NCBI GenBank assembly: GCA_030450335.1
Contig: JAKDIS010000036.1
Coordinates: 1-21,658, forward strand
Direction of reading: 5' to 3'
Length of the DNA: 21,658 nt
Source: Corynebacterium sp.
GTDB taxonomy: Bacteria; Actinomycetota; Actinomycetes; Mycobacteriales; Mycobacteriaceae
The notes under the pieces were generated by a model that had not been told where the DNA came from, did not search any database, and saw nothing but the letters and a program-made list of their open reading frames with translations. A program made the translations under genes and the position numbers. Below are positions 1 to 7,383 of the stretch, piece by piece; positions within the stretch are counted from its first letter, which is position 1, and each line of letters opens with the position of its first letter.

Positions 1-30
1 AGCTGGGTGAGCTGGGGTAGCTGGGGTAGC
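1..30. repeat. 9-bp tandem repeat at window edge
   Basis: About 3.3 copies of the unit AGCTGGGGT lie at 1-9 (one variant, AGCTGGGTG), 10-18 and 19-27, followed by AGC. The array may continue to the left of the window. Its length is a multiple of three, so it could be the repetitive end of a coding region on either strand, but no gene can be assigned to it here. Confidence 0.6.
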
Positions 31-318
31 ACTGTCAGCCTCTCGGTGGTCTGGAATGGTGCCCCGTACGCTGCGGTCGCCGGGAACATCAAACGTCACA
101 TGAGTCCCAACCGTAACATGCGTAACAGGCCGGACCAAGTGTCGGTTTTGCCTACCATAGCAGCGATAGGCGTTCACCGCGCGCCGGAGAGCAGCACACG
201 ATAGTCTCGATGAGAGAAAACAGGGTGCTGTCGAGTACCCTGGACCGTCGTTGAACCCCGAGTCGTCCTCCGGGCCCGCCGACCTCGACTCATTCTCAAT
301 TAGGAAGCTGAAGGATCT
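31..318. other. non-coding leader upstream of typA
   Basis: I see no convincing gene in this stretch. It is less GC-rich than the genes. Promoter-like pieces are TACCAT at 153-158 and TAGTCT at 202-207 on the plus strand, but neither has a good -35 at normal spacing, so the typA promoter is not assigned. AAGGA at 311-315 and AGGAAG at 302-307 are the candidate ribosome binding sites for the typA GTG start. Confidence 0.5.
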
Positions 319-2229
319 GTGTCACTGACTGAATTCCGCAATGTCGCCATCGTCGCCCACGTTGACCACGGCAAGACCACCCTCGTCGACGCCATGCTGC
401 GTCAGTCCGGGGTCTTCGATGCCCACGGCGAGGTCGAGGACCGTGTCATGGATTCGGGGGACCTGGAGAAGGAGAAGGGCATCACCATCCTGGCCAAGAA
501 CACGGCGATCCGCCGTGCCGGCCTGGGTAAGGACGGCGGTGACCTGGTCATCAACGTCATCGACACCCCCGGCCACGCCGACTTCGGTGGCGAGGTCGAG
601 CGTGCCCTGTCCATGGTCGACGGTGTCGTCCTGCTGATCGACGCCTCTGAGGGCCCGCTGCCCCAGACCCGTTTCGTGCTCGGCAAGGCCCTCGAGGCCA
701 AGATGCCGGTCATGATCTGCGTGAACAAGACCGACCGTCCGGACGCCCGGATCGACGAGGTCGTCACCGAGGCGCAGGACCTCCTGCTCGAGCTCGCCTC
801 CGCACTGGACGACGAGGAGGCCGCGGCCGCCGCCGAGACCCTCCTCGACCTGCCCGTGCTCTACGCCTCCGGCCGCGCCGGCAAGGCCTCCACCGAGAAC
901 CCCGGCAACGGCAACGTGCCGGAGGCCGAGGACCTGCAGGCCCTCTTCGACGTCCTCTACGACGTGCTCCCGGAGCCGTCCGCAGACATCGAGGCCCCGC
1001 TGCAGGCCCACGTCACGAACCTGGACTCCAGCTCCTTCCTGGGCCGCATCGGCCTGATCCGTGTCTTCGCCGGCACGATCCGCAAGGGTCAGCAGGTCGC
1101 CTGGATCCACTACGACGCCGACGGCGTCGAGCACACCAAGACCGCCAAGATCGCCGAGCTGCTGCGCACCGTCGGCGTCTCGCGCGTCCCCGCCGAGGAG
1201 GTCATCGCCGGCGACATCGCCGCGATCTCCGGCATCGAGGACATCATGATCGGCGACACCCTCGCCGACCCCGAGCACCCGGTCGCCCTGCCGCGCATCA
1301 CCGTGGACGAGCCCGCGATCTCGATGACCATCGGTGTCAACACCTCCCCGATGGCCGGCCGTGGCGGCGGCGACAAGCTCACCGCCCGCGTCGTCAAGGC
1401 CCGTCTGAACCAGGAGCTCATCGGTAACGTCTCCATCCGCGTGCTGCCCACCGAGCGTCCCGACGCCTGGGAGGTTCAGGGCCGTGGCGAGATGGCCCTG
1501 TCCGTCCTGGTGGAGACCATGCGCCGCGAAGGTTTCGAGCTGACCGTGGGCAAGCCCCAGGTGGTCACCCGGACCGTGGACGGCAAGCTCCAGGAACCCT
1601 ACGAGCACATGATCATCGACGTGCCCGAGGAGCACCTCGGTGCCGTGACCCAGCTCATGGCCGCCCGCAAGGGCCGCATGGAGGGCATGGACAACACCGG
1701 TACCGGCTGGATCCGGATGAACTTCACCGTCCCGTCCCGTGGTCTGATCGGTTTCCGCACCATCTTCATGACCGAGACCCGCGGCACCGGCATCGCCAAC
1801 CACTACTCGGCCGGCTACGAGGGTTGGGCCGGCGAGATCAAGGACCGTCCCAACGGCTCCCTGGTCTCCGACCGCACCGGTCAGATCACCGCCTACGCGC
1901 TGACCCAGCTCGGCGACCGTGGTGAGTTCTTCGTCGAGCCCGGCACCCAGACCTACGAGGGCATGGTCGTCGGGCAGAACAACCGCGACGAGGACATGGA
2001 CATCAACATCACCAAGGAGAAGAAGCTCACGAACATGCGTTCCGCCACCGCGGACGCCACCGTGACGCTCGCCAAGGCGCGCAACCTCACCCTCGACGAG
2101 GCCATGGAGTTCTGTGGCGGCGACGAGTGCGTGGAGGTCACCCCGGAGAACATCCGCGTGCGCAAGGTCATCCTCGGCGCCACCGAGCGTGCCCGTGCGC
2201 TGTCGCGCATGAAGGCCCGCAACAAGTAG
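319..2229 (+). CDS. typA: translational GTPase TypA/BipA
   Basis: TypA/BipA is a ribosome-associated GTPase of the EF-G/LepA superfamily that acts in the cytosol on ribosome assembly and stress adaptation. The 636-residue product has the complete GTPase signature: P-loop HVDHGKTT at residues 14-21, a switch I region containing GITILAKNT, DTPGH at 82-86 and NKTD at 136-139. EF-Tu-like, EF-G III/V-like and BipA C-terminal domains follow; the strings GRGEMALSVLVE and SRGLIGFRT are typical of the family. The start is GTG (MSLTEFRNVAIVAHVDHG), with AAGGA only three bases upstream and AGGAAG further off, so initiation may be non-optimal. The length is close to other actinobacterial TypA proteins. 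lpqW follows after 47 bases on the same strand, the order seen in mycobacteria. Confidence 0.97.
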   Translation: MSLTEFRNVAIVAHVDHGKTTLVDAMLRQSGVFDAHGEVEDRVMDSGDLEKEKGITILAKNTAIRRAGLGKDGGDLVINVIDTPGHADFGGEVERALSMVDGVVLLIDASEGPLPQTRFVLGKALEAKMPVMICVNKTDRPDARIDEVVTEAQDLLLELASALDDEEAAAAAETLLDLPVLYASGRAGKASTENPGNGNVPEAEDLQALFDVLYDVLPEPSADIEAPLQAHVTNLDSSSFLGRIGLIRVFAGTIRKGQQVAWIHYDADGVEHTKTAKIAELLRTVGVSRVPAEEVIAGDIAAISGIEDIMIGDTLADPEHPVALPRITVDEPAISMTIGVNTSPMAGRGGGDKLTARVVKARLNQELIGNVSIRVLPTERPDAWEVQGRGEMALSVLVETMRREGFELTVGKPQVVTRTVDGKLQEPYEHMIIDVPEEHLGAVTQLMAARKGRMEGMDNTGTGWIRMNFTVPSRGLIGFRTIFMTETRGTGIANHYSAGYEGWAGEIKDRPNGSLVSDRTGQITAYALTQLGDRGEFFVEPGTQTYEGMVVGQNNRDEDMDINITKEKKLTNMRSATADATVTLAKARNLTLDEAMEFCGGDECVEVTPENIRVRKVILGATERARALSRMKARNK

Positions 2230-2276
2230 GCCGTTCCGGCACAGTCGCAGCCACGTACATGAGGAGCCGTCGCCAG

Positions 2277-4163
2277 GTGAACAAGATCAGTCGTCCCCGG
2301 CGGCGGCTTCCGTCGGTCGTAGCTGCCCTCGCGGCCTGCGGTCTCGTCCTGTCCGCCTGTCAGGCGAACCCCGGTGACGCGCCGACGGTCGAGGAAGCCA
2401 ACGACCCCGACCCCGAGGCCGGCGACGCCGCCGACGGCGGGGGAGACGGCGACACCGGGGCGTCCTCCGTGCCCGAGGAACTGCGCACCATCACCGTGGG
2501 CGTGGACCGCATCCCCGCGGACCTGAACCCGCACCTGGTCGGGTCGCGGTCGATGCTGACATCGACGGTCGCCGACCTCACCCTGCCGAGCGCCTTCACC
2601 GTCGGCGAGGACGGCGACCGCACCGTGCTCAACACCGACCTGCTCGACGCGGCCGAGGTCACGGCCGGCGAGGAGGACGCACCCACCGAGGTGCGCTACA
2701 CCCTGGCCAGCGAGGCCCAGTGGTCCGACGGCACGCCCATCAGCGGCACGGACTTCCACTACCTGTGGCAGCAGGTCGTGACCATGCCGGGGACCACCGA
2801 CACCGCCGGGTACGGGGACGTCGACGACGTCGCCGTGTCCGCCGGCGGCAGCACGGTGACGGTGTCCTTCACCCGTCCGCAGCAGGACTGGCGCGAACTG
2901 TTCGCACACCTGCTGCCCAGCCACATCTACGGGGCCGAGGGCCGCAACTTCACCACCTTGCTGGGATCGTTGCCCGCGGCGTCCGGCGGGGTGTACACCG
3001 TGCGCCAGTTCGACCCCTCGCGCGGCAACCTGGTCCTGGAGCGCAACACCCGTTACTGGGGCGGGTCCCCGGCACGCACCGACCGGGTGGTCTTCTCCGA
3101 GTCGGCCGACCTGAACACCTCCACGCAGATGCTGCGCGCGGGGCAGTACCAGATGCTGACGACCCGTAGCGGGGCGGTGACCTCCGAGTCCGTGGACTCC
3201 GTGCCGACGGTGGGCGCCAGGACCGTGGACCTGGACACCCGGCTCGACCTGGTGCCCAACGTGGCCTCCGGTCGCCTCGAGTCCGCCGCGGCGCGGCGCG
3301 CGCTGCTGGGCAGCATCGACGCCGACCAGGTCTCACGCCTGGTCACCGGCGCGCCGGACGCCACGGCACCCGCCGGGGTCATCGGCGCGTACGGCGGAGG
3401 CGCCGGCGACGTCGACGCGGCGGAGGCCGTCGGGGCGAGCGACGCCGACCCGCTGCGCATCGCCGCGGACACCCTGGACGACGAGGCCGTCGAGGCCGCC
3501 CGCCGGGTCGCCGACCAGCTGACCTCCGCGGGCATTCCCGCGACGGTGGTCACCCCGTCCGCGTCCGACCTGTACTCCGCCTTCCTTCCACGCGGCGAGG
3601 TCGATGCGGTGCTGGTGTGGCAGGACCGGGACCGCTCGCGCACCGACCTGCGCAGCTCCTTCGCCTGCGACGACGCCGACCGACCCGTGATGTCGCCGTC
3701 GCGCTCCCTGCCCACCGAGTCCGAGCTGCCGGAATCCCCGGAGACCCCGGAGAGCACGGAGGACCCGGCTGCCACCGACTCCTCTGAGTCCTCTGAGTCT
3801 TCTGAGACCTCCGAACCGACGACCACCAGCCCGGCCCCCGGCGACAGCGAGCTGACCGCCCGGGCGTCGAACGTCTCCGGGATCTGCGACCCCGAACTCG
3901 ACACGCTGCTGGACGACGGTTCGGACACCCAGGTCTCCGGGTACCTCTCCAACCTGGCGCTCTCGCTGCCGTTGATGGGCGACTCCGTGGTCGTGGGCCG
4001 CGCGGCCGAGCTGGCCGGTCCCGCAGGCCGCGTCGCGGACTGGCCGGTCGGGCAGAGCACCGGCCTCTTCGTGAGCATCCCGGAGTGGTTCCGCGCCAGC
4101 CAGCAGTCCGACGCCGCCTCCGACGACGAGGCGGACACCACGAATGAGGCAGACGATGACTGA
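2277..4163 (+). CDS. lpqW: LpqW-like lipoprotein, solute-binding protein family 5 fold
   Basis: The product is a predicted lipoprotein of 628 residues with a signal peptide: basic N-terminus NKISRPRRR, a hydrophobic stretch, and the lipobox LSAC. It has an extracytoplasmic oligopeptide-binding (SBP family 5) fold; the segment around WSDGTPISGTDFHYLW is the family hallmark. Its place between typA and mshB matches LpqW of Mycobacterium. LpqW in mycobacteria and corynebacteria is known to affect the mannosylation that makes lipomannan and lipoarabinomannan, so a role in envelope glycolipid assembly rather than peptide import is inferred. I chose the GTG at 2277 because GAGGAG at 2261-2266 lies ten bases upstream and the signal peptide begins well there; an ATG at 2259 is the alternative. 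A Ser/Glu/Pro-rich insertion lies between Cys464 and Cys537. The 3' end overlaps mshB. Confidence 0.82.
   Translation: MNKISRPRRRLPSVVAALAACGLVLSACQANPGDAPTVEEANDPDPEAGDAADGGGDGDTGASSVPEELRTITVGVDRIPADLNPHLVGSRSMLTSTVADLTLPSAFTVGEDGDRTVLNTDLLDAAEVTAGEEDAPTEVRYTLASEAQWSDGTPISGTDFHYLWQQVVTMPGTTDTAGYGDVDDVAVSAGGSTVTVSFTRPQQDWRELFAHLLPSHIYGAEGRNFTTLLGSLPAASGGVYTVRQFDPSRGNLVLERNTRYWGGSPARTDRVVFSESADLNTSTQMLRAGQYQMLTTRSGAVTSESVDSVPTVGARTVDLDTRLDLVPNVASGRLESAAARRALLGSIDADQVSRLVTGAPDATAPAGVIGAYGGGAGDVDAAEAVGASDADPLRIAADTLDDEAVEAARRVADQLTSAGIPATVVTPSASDLYSAFLPRGEVDAVLVWQDRDRSRTDLRSSFACDDADRPVMSPSRSLPTESELPESPETPESTEDPAATDSSESSESSETSEPTTTSPAPGDSELTARASNVSGICDPELDTLLDDGSDTQVSGYLSNLALSLPLMGDSVVVGRAAELAGPAGRVADWPVGQSTGLFVSIPEWFRASQQSDAASDDEADTTNEADDD
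3780..3815 (+). repeat. 9-bp coding repeat in lpqW (SSE/TSE repeat)
   Basis: Four adjacent 9-bp units, TCCTCTGAG at 3780 and 3789, TCTTCTGAG at 3798 and ACCTCCGAA at 3807, encode SSE-SSE-SSE-TSE. The run sits in a longer acidic Pro/Ser/Thr/Glu-rich insertion of the lipoprotein. The near-identical units are prone to slippage in steps of three residues. Confidence 0.8.
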
Positions 4164-5148
4164 CGTGACAACCGAAGAAGCGCGCGGGGACGGCGATCTC
4201 GCCGGACTGCGCGTGCTCGCCGTCCACGCCCACCCCGACGACGAATCCATCTGGGGTGGCCTGGCGTTGGCTAACTGGGTGCGCCGTGGCGCCGACGTTT
4301 CCGTGGTGACCTGCACCTTGGGGGAGGAGGGCGAGGTGATCGGCGAGAAGTACGCCGACATCGTCGCCGACGGCTACGACATCCTTGGCGGATACCGCAT
4401 CGCCGAACTCCAGCGGGCCCTCGGTGAACTGGGGCTCGGACGCCCCCGGTTCCTCGGCGGCCCGGGGCGCTGGCGTGACTCCGGCATGGTCGGAACCCCG
4501 GCCGCGGAGCACCCGTGTGCATTCGTCAACTCCGGGCAGACGGCCGTCGACCAGCTCGCCGAGATCTTCGACGAGCTGCGTCCCCACGTGGTCGTCACCT
4601 ACGGCCCGGACGGTGGCTACGGCCACCCCGACCACATCCGTGCCCACGAGATCACCCACACCGCTGCCGACCAGGCGGCTCAGGACGCTCAGGACGCTCA
4701 CGGCGGCAGGTGGGTGCCGTCGCGGATCTACTGGACCGCCCAGGAACGTGAGCGGGTCGAGGAGGGCCTGCGCGACCTCGACTCCCAGGGTGAGCCGCCG
4801 CAGGGTTGGCGGCGTCCCGAGCCCGGGGAGCTGGCCACCGTCCCGGCCCGCGTGGTGGACGCGAGGGTCGAGGGCAGCGGGGAGGACCTGGCGGCGAAGC
4901 GTCGGGCCATGGCGGCCCACGCCACGCAGATCTGGGTCGCCGACGGTTCCGTCAGCGACGTCAACGACCGGCCCCGCATTGGGCGTGCAGGTCATGCGGG
5001 GACGGTCGCCTACTGCCTGTCGAACCTCATCGCCCAGCCGCTGCTGGACACCGAGAGCTACACCCTCGCCCGGGAATTTCCGGCGCGGGGCGGTGTTTCG
5101 CAGGAGACAGTGGACAGACTAGACTGTCTATTTGCCGAAGGGAGGTGA
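4156..5148 (+). CDS. mshB: N-acetyl-GlcN-inositol deacetylase MshB (mycothiol biosynthesis)
   Basis: MshB is a zinc deacetylase that removes the acetyl group from 1-O-(2-acetamido-2-deoxy-glucopyranosyl)-myo-inositol, the second committed stage of mycothiol synthesis. It belongs to the LmbE/PIG-L family. The two zinc motifs are visible: AHPDDE at residues 25-30 (His26 and Asp29 expected ligands) and GHPDH with His157 and His160. The substrate-side motif TYGPDGGYGH precedes the second one. The predicted length is 330 residues, slightly longer than mycobacterial MshB. The ATG at 4156 overlaps the lpqW stop by eight bases and has a weak upstream AGG; an in-frame ATG at 4144 is possible but has no better site. 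A short AQDAQDAH repeat (4678-4701) lies in a probable surface loop. The overlap implies translational coupling with lpqW. Confidence 0.93.
   Translation: MTDVTTEEARGDGDLAGLRVLAVHAHPDDESIWGGLALANWVRRGADVSVVTCTLGEEGEVIGEKYADIVADGYDILGGYRIAELQRALGELGLGRPRFLGGPGRWRDSGMVGTPAAEHPCAFVNSGQTAVDQLAEIFDELRPHVVVTYGPDGGYGHPDHIRAHEITHTAADQAAQDAQDAHGGRWVPSRIYWTAQERERVEEGLRDLDSQGEPPQGWRRPEPGELATVPARVVDARVEGSGEDLAAKRRAMAAHATQIWVADGSVSDVNDRPRIGRAGHAGTVAYCLSNLIAQPLLDTESYTLAREFPARGGVSQETVDRLDCLFAEGR
5120..5125 (+). promoter_or_regulatory. possible -10 element inside mshB 3' end
   Basis: TAGACT at 5120-5125 fits the corynebacterial TANANT consensus and starts an 11-base palindrome, TAGAC-T-GTCTA, at 5120-5130 in an AT-rich pocket at the end of mshB. 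It could start a transcript into the next gene, whose ATG is at 5154. No good -35 is visible. Confidence 0.3.
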
Positions 5149-5153
5149 GAGCG

Positions 5154-5609
5154 ATGGGCGCACAGGACGGGACGGACACGTCCCGCACCGCCGAGCCGCA
5201 CTGGGGAGACCCGGAGCGCTCGCAGGTCCGTCGTGACACCTCACGCTCCGAACGGGTGGCGGGGATCGTCTGGCTGTGCGTCGGCGCGGTCGTCGCCACC
5301 CTGTTGTCGGCGCTGTACCTGGGGTCGAGGATCACCGTCGGTGAGGTCTCGGTCCCGTTCCCCTGGCCGGTCGTCGCCGCACCGTGGTTCAACTTCGTGC
5401 TGGTCAGGACGGCTATGCTGTGGACCGACAACCGTCGGGTCGCCGCGACACCGTTGTGGGTGTGGCTGGCGACGTACAGCGTCCTGCTGTTCTGGCCGGT
5501 GCTCCCGGGGACCGGCGGAGACACGCCCCTCGGCGGTACCGTGTGGGCGGTCCTGCTGCTCGCACTGGGGGCGGCCGGGGGTGGTTGGGCATTACTGCGG
5601 TTGAAGTGA
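5154..5609 (+). CDS. conserved small membrane protein (Rv1171-like position)
   Basis: The gene encodes 151 residues. A polar N-terminus of about 38 residues precedes four hydrophobic segments: IVWLCVGAVVATLLSALYL (about 40-60), WPVVAAPWFNFVLVRTAML (about 72-92), ATPLWVWLATYSVLLFWPV (about 99-118) and a Gly/Leu-rich C-terminal helix. It is therefore an integral membrane protein with the C-terminus close to the last helix. I recognise no catalytic motif and assign no function. The ATG has GGGAGG at 5140-5145 overlapping the mshB stop codon, so translation is probably coupled. A membrane protein of this kind directly after mshB is also found in mycobacteria (position of Rv1171), which supports it as a conserved gene. 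Confidence 0.85.
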   Translation: MGAQDGTDTSRTAEPHWGDPERSQVRRDTSRSERVAGIVWLCVGAVVATLLSALYLGSRITVGEVSVPFPWPVVAAPWFNFVLVRTAMLWTDNRRVAATPLWVWLATYSVLLFWPVLPGTGGDTPLGGTVWAVLLLALGAAGGGWALLRLK

Positions 5610-5620
5610 GATGATCACTT
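5604..5620. promoter_or_regulatory. inverted repeat at the end of the membrane protein gene
   Basis: AAGTGA at 5604-5609 and TCACTT at 5615-5620 are perfect 6-bp arms around a 5-bp centre. The left arm contains the TGA stop of the preceding gene. It may be an operator or a weak termination stem; no T-tract follows. Confidence 0.35.
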
Positions 5621-5660
5621 TCGACGAACGGCTGTGCAGCAGCCACGACTGCGGTGCGCA

Positions 5661-5693
5661 CACCTCACAGGTGCGGGCCACCGGGACCCGGTG
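5661..5693. promoter_or_regulatory. two adjacent CACC/GGTG palindromes upstream of fdxC
   Basis: CACCT-cac-AGGTG occupies 5661-5673 and CACCGGG-a-CCCGGTG occupies 5679-5693, both perfect. They lie 83-115 bases before the ferredoxin start. They could form small RNA hairpins that end the mshB transcript, or protein-binding sites. A weak promoter, GTGACT at 5691-5696 with TAGACC at 5713-5718 (16-bp spacer), starts inside the second palindrome. Confidence 0.4.
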
Positions 5694-5775
5694 ACTCCGG
5701 GACCCACCGAGCTAGACCAAGAGACAAGACCCCGAGAATCCTTGACAGTGACGAACTCCAGAAGGTGACAACGAG

Positions 5776-6099
5776 ATGACCTACGTGATCGCGCAGCCGT
5801 GTGTGGATGTGATGGACCGGGCGTGCGTGGAAGAATGCCCCGTCGACTGCATCTACGAGGGCAAGCGTTCGCTGTACATCCACCCCGACGAATGTGTGGA
5901 CTGCGGCGCCTGCGAACCGGTGTGCCCGACCGAGGCGATCTTCTACGAAGACGACCTGCCGGACGAGTGGGAGGACTACATCGACTACAACGTCGCCTTC
6001 TTCGACGACCTGGGTGACCCGGGCGGAGCCGCCAAGCTCGGCCCGCAGGACTTCGACGTGGAGGGCATCACGAACCTCCCGCCGCAGAACCAGGACTAG
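5776..6099 (+). CDS. fdxC: 7Fe ferredoxin (FdxC/FdxA type)
   Basis: This 107-residue acidic ferredoxin carries electrons in the cytosol. The N-terminal Cys pattern Cys9, Cys17, Cys21, Cys25 and the second set Cys40-x2-Cys43-x2-Cys46-x3-Cys50-Pro match seven-iron [3Fe-4S][4Fe-4S] ferredoxins of actinobacteria. A C-terminal acidic tail follows. The strings MTYVIAQPCVD and ECPVDCIYEG are nearly invariant in the group. AGAAGG at 5760-5765 is placed about ten bases before the ATG. dapC follows 43 bases downstream, as in Mycobacterium (fdxC-dapC), suggesting co-transcription, although a functional link between this ferredoxin and the aminotransferase is not established. Confidence 0.96.
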   Translation: MTYVIAQPCVDVMDRACVEECPVDCIYEGKRSLYIHPDECVDCGACEPVCPTEAIFYEDDLPDEWEDYIDYNVAFFDDLGDPGGAAKLGPQDFDVEGITNLPPQNQD

Positions 6100-6142
6100 C
6101 ACCGGACAAGCAGAAACCACCACCACAGCCAGAGGAAACCGC

Positions 6143-7285
6143 ATGCCGCGCAGCACCCGCCGAACGCTCTCCGCAGAACTCCCGGATTTTCCCTGGGACT
6201 CGCTGGCCGACGCCAAAGCCACCGCCGCGGCGTACCCCGACGGCATGGTCGACCTGTCGGTGGGCACCCCGGTGGACGAGGTCGCCCCGTCGATCCAGCT
6301 GGCCCTGGCGGAGAGTGCCGGGGCACCGGGGTACCCGCAGACCGTCGGCACCCCGGCGCTGCGCGCGGCGATCGTCGCGTCCCTGGGCCGGCGCTTCGGC
6401 GTCGCCGGTGTCGGGGAGGATGCCGTCCTGCCCGTGGTGGGCACCAAGGAGGCCATCGCCTGGCTGCCGTTCCTGCTGGGTGTCACACCCGGGCAGACCG
6501 TGGTCATCCCGGAGCTGGCCTACCCGACCTACGAGGTCGGCGCGAAGCTGGCCGGTGCCGAGGTGCTGCGCAGCGACTCGCTCGTGGCGCTGGGCCCGCA
6601 GGCCCCGGCGATGATCTTCATCAACTCCCCGGCCAACCCGCACGGCAAGGTGCTCGGTGTCGAGCACCTGCGCAAGGTCGTGGAGTTCGCCCGTGAACGC
6701 GACGTGGTCGTGGTGTCCGACGAGTGCTACCTCGGCCTCGGCTGGAACAGTGCCGAGTCCGGAGACGATGGTGCGCCGGTCTCCGTGCTGGATCCGCGTG
6801 TCTGCGACGGTGACCACACCAACCTCATCGCGGTGCACTCGTTGTCGAAGACCTCGAACCTGGCGTCCTACCGCTCCGGGTTCCTCGCCGGCGACCGTGA
6901 CCTGATCGCCGAGCTGCTCAGCGTGCGCAAGAACGCCGGGCTGATGATGCCCGGCCCGATCCAGGCCGCCAGCGTGGCAGCCTTCGAGGACGACGGCCAG
7001 GAGATCCTGCAGAAGGAGCGCTACCGCAAGCGTCGCGAACTGCTGTCCGCAGCGGTCGAGGTCGCCGGGCTGCGCATCGACCACTCCGAGGCCGGCCTGT
7101 ACCTTTGGGCCACCGAAGGCCGACCGTGCCGCGAGACCGTGGACCGGCTCGCCGGGCTCGGCATCCTGGTCGCCCCGGGCGAGTTCTACGGTCCCTCCGG
7201 CGCCGAGCACGTGCGTATCGGGCTGACCGCCACCGACGAGCAGATCGTCACCGCCGCGCGTCGCCTCGCCGGGCAGGCGGAGTAG
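6143..7285 (+). CDS. dapC: N-succinyldiaminopimelate aminotransferase DapC
   Basis: DapC is a PLP-dependent class I/II aminotransferase that moves an amino group from glutamate to N-succinyl-2-amino-6-ketopimelate in lysine and meso-diaminopimelate synthesis. The protein has 380 residues. The PLP lysine is Lys236 in SLSKTSNLASYRSGF; NSPANPHGK and SDECYLGL are the usual cofactor-binding strands. The C-terminal PGEFYGPSGAEHVRIGL segment contains the Arg that holds the substrate carboxylate. The ATG at 6143 has AGAGGA six bases upstream; longer in-frame starts would run into fdxC and are rejected. Partners dapD and dapE are in the same window. A long hairpin lies after the stop. Confidence 0.93.
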   Translation: MPRSTRRTLSAELPDFPWDSLADAKATAAAYPDGMVDLSVGTPVDEVAPSIQLALAESAGAPGYPQTVGTPALRAAIVASLGRRFGVAGVGEDAVLPVVGTKEAIAWLPFLLGVTPGQTVVIPELAYPTYEVGAKLAGAEVLRSDSLVALGPQAPAMIFINSPANPHGKVLGVEHLRKVVEFARERDVVVVSDECYLGLGWNSAESGDDGAPVSVLDPRVCDGDHTNLIAVHSLSKTSNLASYRSGFLAGDRDLIAELLSVRKNAGLMMPGPIQAASVAAFEDDGQEILQKERYRKRRELLSAAVEVAGLRIDHSEAGLYLWATEGRPCRETVDRLAGLGILVAPGEFYGPSGAEHVRIGLTATDEQIVTAARRLAGQAE

Positions 7286-7312
7286 ACCGCCCAGGCGGCA
7301 GCACCCGCTTTC

Positions 7313-7361
7313 AGGCAGCAACCCCGCAGGCTGGTCCGACCAGCCTGCGGGGTTGCTGCCT
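7313..7361. terminator. 22-bp perfect hairpin between convergent dapC and ABC permease
   Basis: The arms 7313-7334 and 7340-7361 are perfectly complementary over 22 bp, separated by a 5-base loop (TCCGA). The site is 27 bases after the dapC stop and 22 bases beyond the end of the opposing permease gene, so it can serve both directions. No T-run follows on either side, so it is not a textbook intrinsic terminator; it may work as a processing or barrier stem or with Rho. Confidence 0.75.
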
Positions 7362-7383
7362 CGACAGGTCGTGCCGACGGCTC

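Noticed and set aside
1..89. Minus-strand frame from ATG at 89 running off the left edge (contains LPQLPQ repeat)
   Set aside because: Only about 29 codons visible, no ribosome site or -10 at a good distance. It could be the start of a divergent gene but cannot be supported here.
7..204. 65-codon plus-strand open frame upstream of typA
   Set aside because: No ribosome site, begins in the 9-bp repeat, low-complexity start (SWGSWG) and no recognisable protein features.
322..1803. Long minus-strand open frame opposite typA
   Set aside because: Shadow of typA caused by high GC at third positions; composition is Gly/Asp/Val/His-rich without domains.
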